Source: DATJMJ01 sp035508795
Lineage (GTDB): Bacteria; Actinomycetota; Acidimicrobiia; Acidimicrobiales; Palsa-688
NCBI GenBank assembly: GCA_035508795.1
Contig: DATJMJ010000161.1
Span: 1-9,552 of the forward strand
Length of the DNA stretch: 9,552 nt
Direction: 5' to 3'
Position 1 is the stretch's first letter. Each line of letters opens with the position of its first letter. Below the pieces are notes generated by a model. That model had not been told where the DNA came from. It did no database searches and saw only the letters and a program-made list of their open reading frames with translations. A program made the translations under genes and the position numbers. This document shows positions 1 to 6,426 of the stretch, piece by piece.

Positions 1-291
1 GTCGGTTTCACTCGCGACGTCTGGTGCCACCGCATCGATATCTGCTGCGCCACCGGCCGGTCGATGGAGCTCACCCCTCAACACGACGGCCGCCTCGTCG
101 CCGACATCGTCGCTGAGTGGGCGGACCTGCATGGTCAGCCGTTCGAGCTCGTACTGGAAGGACCGGCCGGAGGAAAGTTCACGCAGGGTACCGACGGCGA
201 GCGGGTCGACCTCGACGCCATCGATTTCGTCCGGACATTGTCCGGCCGCCTCCCCGGCACCGGTGTCCTCAGCCACCCGCTCCCGCTATGA
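1..291 (+). CDS. Maleylpyruvate isomerase-family (mycothiol-dependent, DinB-like) protein, C-terminal part; 5' end outside window
   Basis: Frame 1 is open from the first base to TGA at 289-291, so only the last 96 residues are present. The visible N-terminal stretch, FTRDVWCHRIDICCATGR, matches the end of the metal-binding DinB-like domain of the MDMPI family. Its D-x-x-x-H spacing (visible residues 6 and 10) corresponds to the acid/His pair that, with an upstream His, binds the metal in characterised mycothiol-dependent maleylpyruvate isomerases. The remainder looks like the MDMPI C-terminal domain: a helical DGRLVADIVAEWA segment, a strand with EGPAGGKF, then a closing RTLSGRLPGTGVLSHP segment. 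Characterised members isomerise maleylpyruvate with mycothiol as cofactor, but most actinobacterial paralogues have unknown substrates, so the call is to family only. Any ATG inside the window, such as the one at 64, is internal and should not be taken as the start. Confidence 0.82.
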   Translation, partial: VGFTRDVWCHRIDICCATGRSMELTPQHDGRLVADIVAEWADLHGQPFELVLEGPAGGKFTQGTDGERVDLDAIDFVRTLSGRLPGTGVLSHPLPL

Positions 292-361
292 GGAAAGAAC
301 GAGCTCGGCAGACGACAGCGCGCGGCCATAGCCCGGTGCGCTGTCTGTAGCCTGGTATGGC

Positions 362-913
362 GTGGTCGCGCCGAGACGGGGAGGCACTGTCGGCCACCTC
401 AGGGCGCGATTGTGCCGGCCGGCGTCAATTGCCGTTGCGGCACTGGCGACAACCCTCGTGGCCTCTTCGCCGGCGTGGGGCACTGTCACCCCGGTGGCGA
501 GCACCAAAGCCCCGACCTTGAAGGACTTGGCTTGCCAGCCCCATGTGGTCTACGGGGTCATCCCGTTGTGGGCAAGCAACGGGTTCCACCCGGCCGCCTA
601 CCACCTCAATTACGAGCTGGGCCGGTCCGGCCGGATTGTCGCGCTCCTCTGGGCTCAGCCTTTGCGCTCGCCACCGTCACCGAGGTACGAGAACAAGATC
701 CTATGGGTTTCTCACGTGCCCGTAAACGGTTCTGCGATGTTGATCAGGGCCCAGCGCATGACAGGTACCCGTGACGTCGGTGCGCCGGTGACCGAGACGG
801 TGATCGGCGGGCCTGGCCCTTCGTACGTCAACATGCCTGCGCCGGGATGCTGGCGGATGACCCTTACCTGGTCGGGGCACCGGGACAGCTTGGACCTGGA
901 CTACGTACCGTAA
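362..913 (+). CDS. Secreted protein of unknown function with conserved PGCWR...LDLDYVP C-terminus
   Basis: This encodes 183 residues from a GTG at 362. Residues 1-20 carry several Arg, then a hydrophobic core (SIAVAALATTLVA) leads to a plausible signal-peptidase site near Ser-Pro-Ala-Trp-Gly (residues 36-40), so export is likely. The mature part has two cysteines (58 and 163) that could form a disulfide. It also has a strand-rich pattern with an ENKILWVSHVP segment (110-120), GGPGPSYVNMPAPGCWRM (149-166) and a terminal LTWSGHRDSLDLDYVP. That tail resembles small exported actinobacterial proteins of unknown role that I cannot name. No enzyme motif is visible. The start is uncertain: no Shine-Dalgarno sequence precedes GTG 362. 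TTG 410 (giving MCRPASIAV) follows an AGGG at 5-nt spacing and still leaves a short signal peptide. A hairpin follows the stop, which suggests a single-gene transcript. Confidence 0.72.
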   Translation: MVAPRRGGTVGHLRARLCRPASIAVAALATTLVASSPAWGTVTPVASTKAPTLKDLACQPHVVYGVIPLWASNGFHPAAYHLNYELGRSGRIVALLWAQPLRSPPSPRYENKILWVSHVPVNGSAMLIRAQRMTGTRDVGAPVTETVIGGPGPSYVNMPAPGCWRMTLTWSGHRDSLDLDYVP

Positions 914-922
914 ATCGCTCGT

Positions 923-939
923 GGGCACGTCGGGTGCCC
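923..939 (+). terminator. Possible terminator hairpin after the secreted-protein gene
   Basis: GGGCAC (923-928) and GTGCCC (934-939) form a perfect 6-bp GC-rich stem with a 5-nt loop, starting 9 nt after the TAA stop at 911-913. No T-run follows, so it fits the hairpin-only terminators common in high-GC genomes better than a classical intrinsic terminator. Position supports the role; function is inferred. Confidence 0.4.
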
Positions 940-1041
940 GGTGCGCTACGGCCATGACGTGCTCGGGCCAGCGCTGAGAAAAACGCTACCGATCGCAGTT
1001 GCCCTGACCGCACAAGGGTACGCTCGATCTCGGGGAGGATG

Positions 1042-2565
1042 ATGGGTCATATCTCTGGACCGCGCACGAGATGGCGGCCGGTAATGAGCTGTCTCGTGTG
1101 CGTTTCACTTGTCGTGGCAGGGACAATCGTGGTCGGGGCACCTCTGCCTGCCAGTGGCGCTTCGCCAGTAGGCGGCGCGGCGCTCGATTGGCACCAGTGC
1201 GCACGCACTTTCCGCTGCGGGTCACTTGATGTCCCGATCGACTACGCAAGGCCTGGCGCCGGTGACCTTGCCCTTGCCCTGGTCGAATTACCCGCAACCA
1301 CTGCGCACGTGGTCGGGGACCTTGTGATGAACCCCGGTGGCCCGGGAGCATCGGGAGTGCAGTTCCTCGAAATGGCAAGCTTTCCCTCAGCGCTTCGGAT
1401 GTCGTTCAACCTGGTGAGCTTCGACCCGCGTGGGGTGGGCGAAAGCGACCCGGTCCGATGCACAGGGGCCTCGGGGATAAGGAGCCTGATAGCACTCGAC
1501 CCTGCGCCGCAGACCGCGGCTCAGGTCGCCGTCGTCGTCAAAGCAGCCAAAGCCTTCGACCAGTCTTGCGCCGAGCACTCCCCGAGCGCATTGCTCGAGC
1601 ATGTCGGCACACTCGATACCGTCCGTGACCTCGACCGCATCCGCGCCGCCCTCGGGCAACCGAAGCTCAATTACCTCGGCTTCTCTTACGGCACCTACCT
1701 AGGGGAGCTCTATGCCCAGGACTACCCCAGCCACGTGCGGGCGATGGTCCTCGACGGGGTGTTCGACCCTGCCCTTTCCAGCAGCGAGCTACTCGAGCAG
1801 CAAGCGGTCGGTTTTGAGAGCGACCTCAAAGATTTCTTTGCCTGGTGCCCTCGGGACAAAACCTGCTCGCAAGAACTGCCCGCCGGCGCAAAGACGGAGT
1901 ACCAAAGGCTATTTGCAGATATTGCGCACGGGGACCTCGTGGTTGCAGACCTGCCGACGCAATACGGGGGCACGCAGGTCGTTACCCTCGGTGTCGCCAC
2001 TACGGCCGTGCTGGGGTCGTTGTACTCGGACCAAACGTGGCCGTACCTTGCCGGCGCTATCGCGCAGGCGATGGGGGGGAACGGGGATGGGCTCGCAGTG
2101 CTCGCGTACGCCCAGGAGGGCATGATGCCCAATGGACAGTTCGCCAACCTCATCGCTGCGGGGACGGCAACATCGTGCCTCGACCGCTCATATCCTTCCG
2201 GCGTAACGGCCTACGAGGAGCTTGCTCAGCAGCTCGCTAAAGTTGCCCCTGACTTTGGTGCCGACGCGGCGTGGAGCGACTTTGCGTGTGCCTATTGGCC
2301 GGTCCCCTCCGAGGGGAGGCCGCAAGTCATCCAGGCGAGGGGAAGCCCGCCGATCCTGGTGGTGGGTTCGACCGGGGACCCGGCAACTCCGTACGCCTGG
2401 GCGCAAGCCGTCACGCACCAGCTGGCCAGGGCGGAGCTCCTCACGCGGAGCGGCCCGGGCCACACCGCCTATTTCAACAGCAAGTGCATCGAAAATTGGG
2501 TCGGCTCCTACCTGGTAACGCTCAGGCTTCCCCCAGCGGGCACCGTCTGTCCGAGCACGAGCTAG
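1042..2565 (+). CDS. Secreted alpha/beta hydrolase, tripeptidyl-aminopeptidase (TAP/SlpD-SlpE) type
   Basis: This encodes 507 residues from ATG 1042, or 508 from ATG 1039. A Shine-Dalgarno run GGGGAGG (1032-1038) abuts ATG 1039 with no spacing, so ATG 1042 with 3 nt is favoured; a third ATG lies at 1084. An N-terminal R-x-R-W-R patch followed by CLVCVSLVVAGTIVVGA and an A-S-G-A site (about residue 40) indicates a Sec-type signal peptide with no lipobox. The fold is an alpha/beta hydrolase: oxyanion loop NPGGPGASG (97-105), FDPRGVGESDPV (127-138), nucleophile elbow GFSYGTYLG with Ser215, acid in GSTGDPATPY (Asp446) and His474 in GPGHTAY. The C-terminal region fits the TAP-like domain typical of actinobacterial exported tripeptidyl or proline-type aminopeptidases. 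Cys pairs (Cys269/Cys275, and Cys379 with Cys416) suggest disulfides in the secreted form. The likely role is extracellular peptide trimming for nutrition; an esterase activity cannot be excluded. No partner gene is obvious. Confidence 0.92.
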   Translation: MGHISGPRTRWRPVMSCLVCVSLVVAGTIVVGAPLPASGASPVGGAALDWHQCARTFRCGSLDVPIDYARPGAGDLALALVELPATTAHVVGDLVMNPGGPGASGVQFLEMASFPSALRMSFNLVSFDPRGVGESDPVRCTGASGIRSLIALDPAPQTAAQVAVVVKAAKAFDQSCAEHSPSALLEHVGTLDTVRDLDRIRAALGQPKLNYLGFSYGTYLGELYAQDYPSHVRAMVLDGVFDPALSSSELLEQQAVGFESDLKDFFAWCPRDKTCSQELPAGAKTEYQRLFADIAHGDLVVADLPTQYGGTQVVTLGVATTAVLGSLYSDQTWPYLAGAIAQAMGGNGDGLAVLAYAQEGMMPNGQFANLIAAGTATSCLDRSYPSGVTAYEELAQQLAKVAPDFGADAAWSDFACAYWPVPSEGRPQVIQARGSPPILVVGSTGDPATPYAWAQAVTHQLARAELLTRSGPGHTAYFNSKCIENWVGSYLVTLRLPPAGTVCPSTS

Positions 2566-2720
2566 CGAGCCTCAGCGCGCCGGCCGGCTGGCCCCCGCTG
2601 CGCTCAAAATGGTGGAGTATTGCTTCAACTCTGGGCGCGATCAAGCAAGCTGGTTGCGCTTCGTCACGATTTTTCGCATGCAACCGCGACCAAATTGACC
2701 GAGCGCGACCAGAGTGCACG

Positions 2721-2741
2721 AAAAGGCCGCTCCGAGGCGGC
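2721..2741 (-). terminator. Probable intrinsic terminator for the leftward phosphatase/nucleoside hydrolase transcript
   Basis: Read leftward, GCCGC (2741-2737), a 6-nt loop and GCGGC (2730-2726) form a 5-bp GC stem that a G-U pair can lengthen. It is followed by C and then TTTT (2724-2721). It lies 57 nt after the nucleoside hydrolase stop codon. Stem, T-run and position agree with rho-independent termination, but the stem is short. Confidence 0.5.
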
Positions 2742-2771
2742 AGCGGCGGTAGCGGCGGTGGCGACGGTAGG
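2736..2771 (+). repeat. Imperfect 9-bp tandem repeat, four units
   Basis: Four consecutive 9-mers are seen: GGCGGCAGC, GGCGGTAGC, GGCGGTGGC and GACGGTAGG. It is non-coding as far as can be judged and overlaps one arm of the terminator-like hairpin. It could be a slippage-prone microsatellite-like tract or decayed Gly-Gly-Ser-type coding sequence. No function is assigned. Confidence 0.6.
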
Positions 2772-2805
2772 GGCTAGGGGGAAGAGGCGCTAAGTGAGCT
2801 AGCCC
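2771..2805 (-). repeat. Inverted repeat spanning the nucleoside hydrolase stop codon
   Basis: GGGCTAG (2771-2777) is exactly complementary to CTAGCCC (2799-2805), giving a 7-bp stem with a 21-nt loop. The right arm contains the TAG stop at 2799-2801. The loop is long, so this may be chance or a weak 3'-end mRNA structure. Confidence 0.3.
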
Positions 2806-3719
2806 AAGCGGCCGATGGCATCGAAGATGGCAGTGCGGACACCCGCAGTATCGCACTCCTCGGCGACGAGCACGTTTGGCTGCGGCGCGTGCGGCCGGCG
2901 GTCGGCGATCGTGGTCCCCGCTGAAAACCTGCCCTCGGGCTCGCATCGAACATGCTTTGGGGCCCAGCGGAACAATCCCGGCTGGAGAAGGGCCACGGCG
3001 GTCACGGCATCGTGCGGCACGAAGGCCCCGTCGCGGCCGCACATCATCCCCGCGGGTTTGCTCAACAGCATCCCGGCGTCGCCGAGCCGCGCAAGCTCGT
3101 CTATCTCGCCGGCCGTCCACTCGCATTGCATGGTCAGGTCCAGTGGCACCATCGACACGGGAACCCCGGCCGTAAAAACCTCGTCAACGGACGCCGGGTC
3201 CATCCACGCGTTGAACTCGGCAGCGGCCGTCATGTTGCCCCCGTGACAGAATGCCCCGCCCATCCATATAACCGATGAGACCGGGTCCCCCCGTCGCAGA
3301 GCCTCGGCGACCACGGTCAATGCCCCCGCCGCGAACACCTGTCCTGCGACCCGGTCAGGGCCGCTTGCCGGTGTAGCGACGTCGGCTAGTTGCGCCGCGA
3401 ACCCACCGAAAGCGTCGGCACCGTGGAACGGGTCACGCCCGCCCGGGTAGGGTGCCTCGATACCCGTACTGGCGCCAAGCAGCACAGGCACCGACCGTGC
3501 CCCGAGCGTCGCCAGCAACCGGGCGGTCGCCGAGGCCGTGACGTCGACGGCGACGCTGCCTTCTGTGGCGATGACCTGCGACAACTCCACTCCTGCTCCG
3601 ACGAGGACGGCGAGCGCCACGGCGTCGTCGACGCCGGCGTCGACCACGACGTTGAGGGGAGGCAGGAGGCGGAGGGGAGCCGGCTGGGCGACCGAAGGAG
3701 AAAGCGTCGGCGGTGGCAC
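2799..3719 (-). CDS. Nucleoside hydrolase (inosine/uridine-preferring, IUNH family)
   Basis: This encodes 306 residues from GTG 3719 to TAG. The family cleaves the N-glycosidic bond of ribonucleosides, releasing base and ribose in purine or pyrimidine salvage, using a Ca2+ held by Asp residues. The metal/ribose motif appears as VVVDAGVDDAVAL: Asp27, Asp31 and Asp32 align with the three essential Asp of the canonical DTDPGxDDA motif, while the first Asp of that motif is Val. Further family signatures are MGGAFCHGGN (153-162), AEFNAWMDP (Asn170), VPLDLT (191-196) and the C-terminal PHDAVTAVAL with His236-Asp237, matching the His/Asp catalytic and metal pair. No signal peptide is seen, so it is cytosolic. 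About 20 Pro/Ala-rich residues precede the usual start of the fold. It begins 7 nt after the phosphatase stop codon, so the two are almost certainly co-transcribed and perhaps translationally coupled. Substrate preference cannot be read from sequence. Confidence 0.9.
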   Translation of the reverse strand: MPPPTLSPSVAQPAPLRLLPPLNVVVDAGVDDAVALAVLVGAGVELSQVIATEGSVAVDVTASATARLLATLGARSVPVLLGASTGIEAPYPGGRDPFHGADAFGGFAAQLADVATPASGPDRVAGQVFAAGALTVVAEALRRGDPVSSVIWMGGAFCHGGNMTAAAEFNAWMDPASVDEVFTAGVPVSMVPLDLTMQCEWTAGEIDELARLGDAGMLLSKPAGMMCGRDGAFVPHDAVTAVALLQPGLFRWAPKHVRCEPEGRFSAGTTIADRRPHAPQPNVLVAEECDTAGVRTAIFDAIGRLG

Positions 3720-3726
3720 CTGCGGC

Positions 3727-5232
3727 CTACATCCCCCAACGGACGGCGACGATGGCCACGTCGTCGCTCAGGTCGCCCGGGATCATTGTCGCCACGACGT
3801 GGTCGAGCATATCCTCCAGGCCCGTGTCGACAGACGCCGCTCTGCAGAGCCGCTCGAGACCGTCAGTAAGGGTTTCGCCTCGCCTCTCGACAAGGCCGTC
3901 GGTGAAAGACAAGATCGTCGAGCCCTCGTCGACTTTGAGATTTGTAGCACGGTAATTGTGAAAGTCGAGGCAGATCGGCGGCCCGGGCTCGACTTCGGCC
4001 AAACGCGCTCTGCCTTTGACGACGATAAGAGGTGCCGGGTGCCCGGCACTTGACAGGGCAACTGTATGCGCTGCGGGGTCGCAGATCCCACACAAAACAG
4101 TTGCGAAGTAGCCTTGTTCGGTCATCGGGCAGAGTATTCCCAGGCGTCGCAGGACCTCGTCGGGCATGGGGTTTTCTTTGGCGTAAGCATTGATGGCGTA
4201 GCGGAACTCGGCCATTTGCGTCGCGGCATCGAGCCCGCGCCCCGAGACGTCCCCTATCGCGAAGAAGCACCGGCCGTCACCGATGTCGAGGAAGTTGAAC
4301 CAATCCCCGCCGATTTCGACCCCCTCGGTACCCGGCAGGTAACGCACCGCCACGGACAACCCCTCCAGATGCGGCGCCGCCACAGGCGCGAGCGAGCGCT
4401 GCAAGGTCTCGGCCACGCCGCGGAGCACCCGTGCTTCGTTGGAGGCCTCCCGCACGCGTGCACGCATGACCTCGACTCCCCGGCCGAGGTCTTGGATCTC
4501 GACCGGGCCAACGGCGCTGACCTTGCGGTCGACGTCGCCGCGCGCAACGAGCGCGACCTCTCTTTCGAGCGCCTGCACCGGGTCGATCACCCAGCGCCGC
4601 AGGAGCAACAGGATCACCCCGGCGCCGGCAAGAAGGCAGGCACCGACCGCGACGGTGAGCCACAGCAGGCTCACCTGCAAACCGTGCACTCGTGAGATCT
4701 CCCCTTGTTGTTCTCGGTCCAGTTCGGAGTTCAAAGAGCTCATCGAGTCACGTACGTAATCGAACAAAGCCTTGCCCCGACCGCTTTTCTCAGTCGCCAC
4801 AGCCTTAGCCTCATGCCCCGAGGAGACGTCTTGGATCTGGGCCTGGGCGTAGTCCTTCAGCCAGTCTTGATAGCGGTCGTCAAACTGGGCGAGCAAACCG
4901 AGGGCGTCCGAGTGCCCTGCGAGCTCGCGCTTCAGCGTAGCGACGAGCTCAGGTGCTTCGACGTCGCCCGTGGAGTAGGGCTGGAGGAACTTGGGCTCCT
5001 CGGTGATCACGTAACCGCGTTCGCCGGTTTCCTGGTCGATAACCACGGCGAGCAGCTCGTTGGCCGTCGCGCTGGCGGGGACCAAGGTCCGAAGGCCGAC
5101 GTTGGCGGCGTCGATCGACTCCGCGGCGAGCACGACCCCGACGGTGCTGGCGACAAGGGCCAGGCCGGCACCGACCAGAACAGCTGCGAGCACCCGCTTG
5201 CTCAGTGAGGTGCCCGAACGGGTAGCCGCCAA
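3727..5232 (-). CDS. Membrane-bound PP2C-type (SpoIIE family) serine phosphatase with CHASE3 sensor and HAMP linker
   Basis: This encodes 501 residues from a TTG start at 5232, supported by a Shine-Dalgarno AAGGG at 5239-5243 (6-nt spacing). Domain order: first membrane helix (about 14-37); extracytoplasmic CHASE3-type sensor (about 40-183) with its hallmark LAVVIDQETGERGYVITEE (61-79) and YSTGD; second membrane helix (about 187-211); HAMP domain with RRWVIDPVQALE (212-223); short helical linker; PP2C/SpoIIE catalytic domain (about 290-499). Metal-binding acids are visible in EIGGDWF (Asp310), GDVSGRGLDAA (Asp328), SFTDGLVE (Asp445) and SDDVAI (Asp490/491). LSSAGHPAPL (393-402) is also typical. 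Such proteins dephosphorylate anti-sigma-factor antagonists (STAS proteins) in partner-switching stress pathways; the CHASE3 domain senses an unidentified external cue. No anti-sigma kinase, STAS protein or sigma factor is in the window, so the target is unknown. The gene is followed after 7 nt by the nucleoside hydrolase and preceded by a 62-nt gap. Confidence 0.93.
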   Translation of the reverse strand: MAATRSGTSLSKRVLAAVLVGAGLALVASTVGVVLAAESIDAANVGLRTLVPASATANELLAVVIDQETGERGYVITEEPKFLQPYSTGDVEAPELVATLKRELAGHSDALGLLAQFDDRYQDWLKDYAQAQIQDVSSGHEAKAVATEKSGRGKALFDYVRDSMSSLNSELDREQQGEISRVHGLQVSLLWLTVAVGACLLAGAGVILLLLRRWVIDPVQALEREVALVARGDVDRKVSAVGPVEIQDLGRGVEVMRARVREASNEARVLRGVAETLQRSLAPVAAPHLEGLSVAVRYLPGTEGVEIGGDWFNFLDIGDGRCFFAIGDVSGRGLDAATQMAEFRYAINAYAKENPMPDEVLRRLGILCPMTEQGYFATVLCGICDPAAHTVALSSAGHPAPLIVVKGRARLAEVEPGPPICLDFHNYRATNLKVDEGSTILSFTDGLVERRGETLTDGLERLCRAASVDTGLEDMLDHVVATMIPGDLSDDVAIVAVRWGM

Positions 5233-5238
5233 CGATTA

Positions 5239-5243
5239 CCCTT
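5239..5243 (-). promoter_or_regulatory. Ribosome binding site for the phosphatase TTG start
   Basis: AAGGG on the minus strand lies 6 nt upstream of TTG 5232. It supports this rare start codon, which also gives a good n-region before the first membrane helix. Confidence 0.55.
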
Positions 5244-5294
5244 GCGGCCGCAGGAAAGCGATCGAGCGGGGTCGGGGCGGCATACGCACGCACG

Positions 5295-5780
5295 TTAGTT
5301 CGAAGCCGGTACCACCCGAAAGACCGGGAAGCTGCTTGCGAACCCCGCCAATTCCTCAACGCTGGAGCCTTTGTGGAGCCCCTCGAAAAACCTCCCGACT
5401 TCGAAGGCCCAACGGTCGAGGTAGGCCTTGAGGACGGGTGCCTTTTCCTCATCGGGCAGCTCGGTGGCGTCGAACTTCTCGCATCGGCGGCCGAGCCACA
5501 GCTCCCCGCTACCGGCGGCACGAAGGTTCCGTACCCACTCCGTAGCGCCCCTCGGGGCCACTATGTACCGCTGGTCCCCAACCTGGAGCAGGTTGACGAC
5601 GGTGCTGCGCAGCCGGCCGGACTTGCGGCCGCGGACACGCAGCTCACGTGCGCCCCATGGCCCTATGCCCAGATGGACGAGCGTCCGCAGCGTTGCGGCC
5701 GTCCACTGGTCGGCTCGCGAAGGCCGGAGGTAGCGTGCCGGCCCGGGGGCCGGTGGGTTCGTGTTGGTGCTGTCAGTCAT
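5295..5780 (-). CDS. F420H2-dependent quinone/nitroreductase family protein (DUF385 / deazaflavin-dependent)
   Basis: This encodes 161 residues. The start is ATG 5780 because a full AAGGAG lies 9 nt upstream (5790-5795) and the longer open frame would add unrelated residues overlapping tetR. The core motif LRVRGRKSGRLRSTVVNLL (47-65), then RYIVAPRGATEWVRNLRA (71-88), matches the split-barrel deazaflavin-dependent nitroreductase family. There the GRKSG-type strand and the W-x-x-N-L segment line the F420/substrate pocket. Family members reduce quinones, nitroimidazoles and other xenobiotics with F420H2. It lacks a membrane segment or signal peptide. Its start overlaps the upstream tetR stop (ATGACTGA, 5773-5780), so translation of the two is coupled. 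It is the most likely effector gene of that repressor. The physiological substrate is unknown. No F420 biosynthesis gene is in the window. Confidence 0.85.
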   Translation of the reverse strand: MTDSTNTNPPAPGPARYLRPSRADQWTAATLRTLVHLGIGPWGARELRVRGRKSGRLRSTVVNLLQVGDQRYIVAPRGATEWVRNLRAAGSGELWLGRRCEKFDATELPDEEKAPVLKAYLDRWAFEVGRFFEGLHKGSSVEELAGFASSFPVFRVVPASN

Positions 5781-6417
5781 TCGTTCGGGCTCCTTGGTTA
5801 TGTTCGGCTTGTTTGAGTGCTGAGTGGCGCTCGAACGCGGTAGCGCCCGCACGCCAGGTGCTGTCGAGGTCGGAGCCGGGCGGGTAGCGTCTGTCCAGCT
5901 CGAGGACCACCATGCCGTGGGCGAAGGACCAGAGCGCTTGGGCCAGTTCCGGGTTGCCGGTCACGACGTAGAAGGGGTTGCCGGCCCACTCCTCGAGGCC
6001 GGCTGGCAGCTTTCCCCGGTCAAAGCCGCCCTGTGTGGCGATGCGGTAGAGAGCGGGGCTGGCCAGGCAACTCTGTCGATAGGCGATGAGCAAGCTCATC
6101 AGGGCGCTCCCGGCCTGCTTCTCGTGGAGAGCCTTGTGCGTGGCCTCACCGATCTCGACCATGGCGTGGGCGACCGACGCAGCCTCGATGTCGGCCCTAC
6201 TGGAAAAGTGCTTGTAGAGCGACGGGGCCCGGATGCCGAGCTCGCTCGCCACCCGCCTCATGCTCGCTGCCTCGGGCCCCTCGGCCTCCAGGATGCGTCG
6301 AAAGGCTCCGACGATCTGGCCGGCCCTGCGGTCCCGGGTCGGCGGCAGGCAGGGCCGCGCGACTTCTCCGGGGAGCAGCTCGTCCGGGCCCGGACCTCGT
6401 CTCGTGGTGGCTAACAC
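5773..6417 (-). CDS. TetR/AcrR-family transcriptional repressor, probably autoregulated
   Basis: This encodes 214 residues from GTG 6417. The N-terminal helix-turn-helix runs from about residue 34 to 80: GQIVGAFRRILEAEGPEAA, then SMRRVASELGIRAPSLYKHF with the recognition helix at 62-70. The C-terminal half (85-200) is helical and resembles TetR ligand-binding domains of the WHG-like type; WSFAHGMVVLEL (163-174) is characteristic. The HTH starts unusually late, after about 33 Pro/Arg-rich residues, so a shorter product is possible, but no in-frame ATG, GTG or TTG lies between 6417 and the HTH. The frame also stays open far upstream, which is a shadow of the large neighbouring gene. GTG 6417 is 9 nt from a -10-like element and lacks a Shine-Dalgarno, implying a leaderless mRNA. 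Two identical palindromes on this promoter are the expected operators. The gene overlaps the F420-type gene by 8 nt. Confidence 0.88.
   Translation of the reverse strand: MLATTRRGPGPDELLPGEVARPCLPPTRDRRAGQIVGAFRRILEAEGPEAASMRRVASELGIRAPSLYKHFSSRADIEAASVAHAMVEIGEATHKALHEKQAGSALMSLLIAYRQSCLASPALYRIATQGGFDRGKLPAGLEEWAGNPFYVVTGNPELAQALWSFAHGMVVLELDRRYPPGSDLDSTWRAGATAFERHSALKQAEHNQGARTND
5790..5795 (-). promoter_or_regulatory. Ribosome binding site deciding the F420-type gene start
   Basis: AAGGAG on the minus strand lies 9 nt upstream of ATG 5780, inside the end of tetR. It fixes the start at 5780 rather than an upstream ATG at 5852. Confidence 0.75.
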
Positions 6418-6424
6418 TGTTAGC
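6410..6424 (-). promoter_or_regulatory. TetR operator copy 1, over the tetR start codon
   Basis: The 15-bp perfect palindrome GCTAACA-C-TGTTAGC covers the predicted transcription start and the GTG start codon (6415-6417). It is identical to the second copy, with centres 23 bp apart. Binding here would block transcription initiation. Operator identity is inferred from symmetry, duplication and position. Confidence 0.85.
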
Positions 6425-6426
6425 TG

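Larger units (their letters stand above)
2566..2798. other. Convergent non-coding region between the hydrolase and nucleoside hydrolase genes
   Basis: This 233-bp gap separates two genes whose 3' ends face each other. No credible gene is seen on either strand; open frames across it are low-complexity shadows. It holds a GC-rich dyad just after the hydrolase stop (AGCGC at 2574-2578 with GCGCT at 2600-2604, enclosing GGCC repeats). It also holds a hairpin plus T-run for the leftward transcript at 2721-2741, an imperfect 9-bp tandem repeat at 2736-2771, and a 7-bp inverted repeat around the nucleoside hydrolase stop. Confidence 0.7.

Noticed and set aside
2574..2604. GC-rich dyad after the secreted hydrolase as a terminator
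   Set aside because: Stem pairing is ambiguous with several alternatives and no T-run follows; recorded only under the intergenic entry.
2641..3126. Open frame on the minus strand across the convergent gap
   Set aside because: Arg-rich low-complexity translation that overlaps the nucleoside hydrolase in another frame and runs through the tandem repeat; no coding signature.
4066..4695. 209-codon open frame on the plus strand opposite the phosphatase
   Set aside because: It is antisense to clearly conserved SpoIIE and HAMP sequence, has no motifs, and is explained by high-GC antisense openness.
5781..5852. Longer start of the F420-type protein at ATG 5852
   Set aside because: The added 24 residues lie inside tetR and have no family resemblance. 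A strong AAGGAG sits correctly before ATG 5780.
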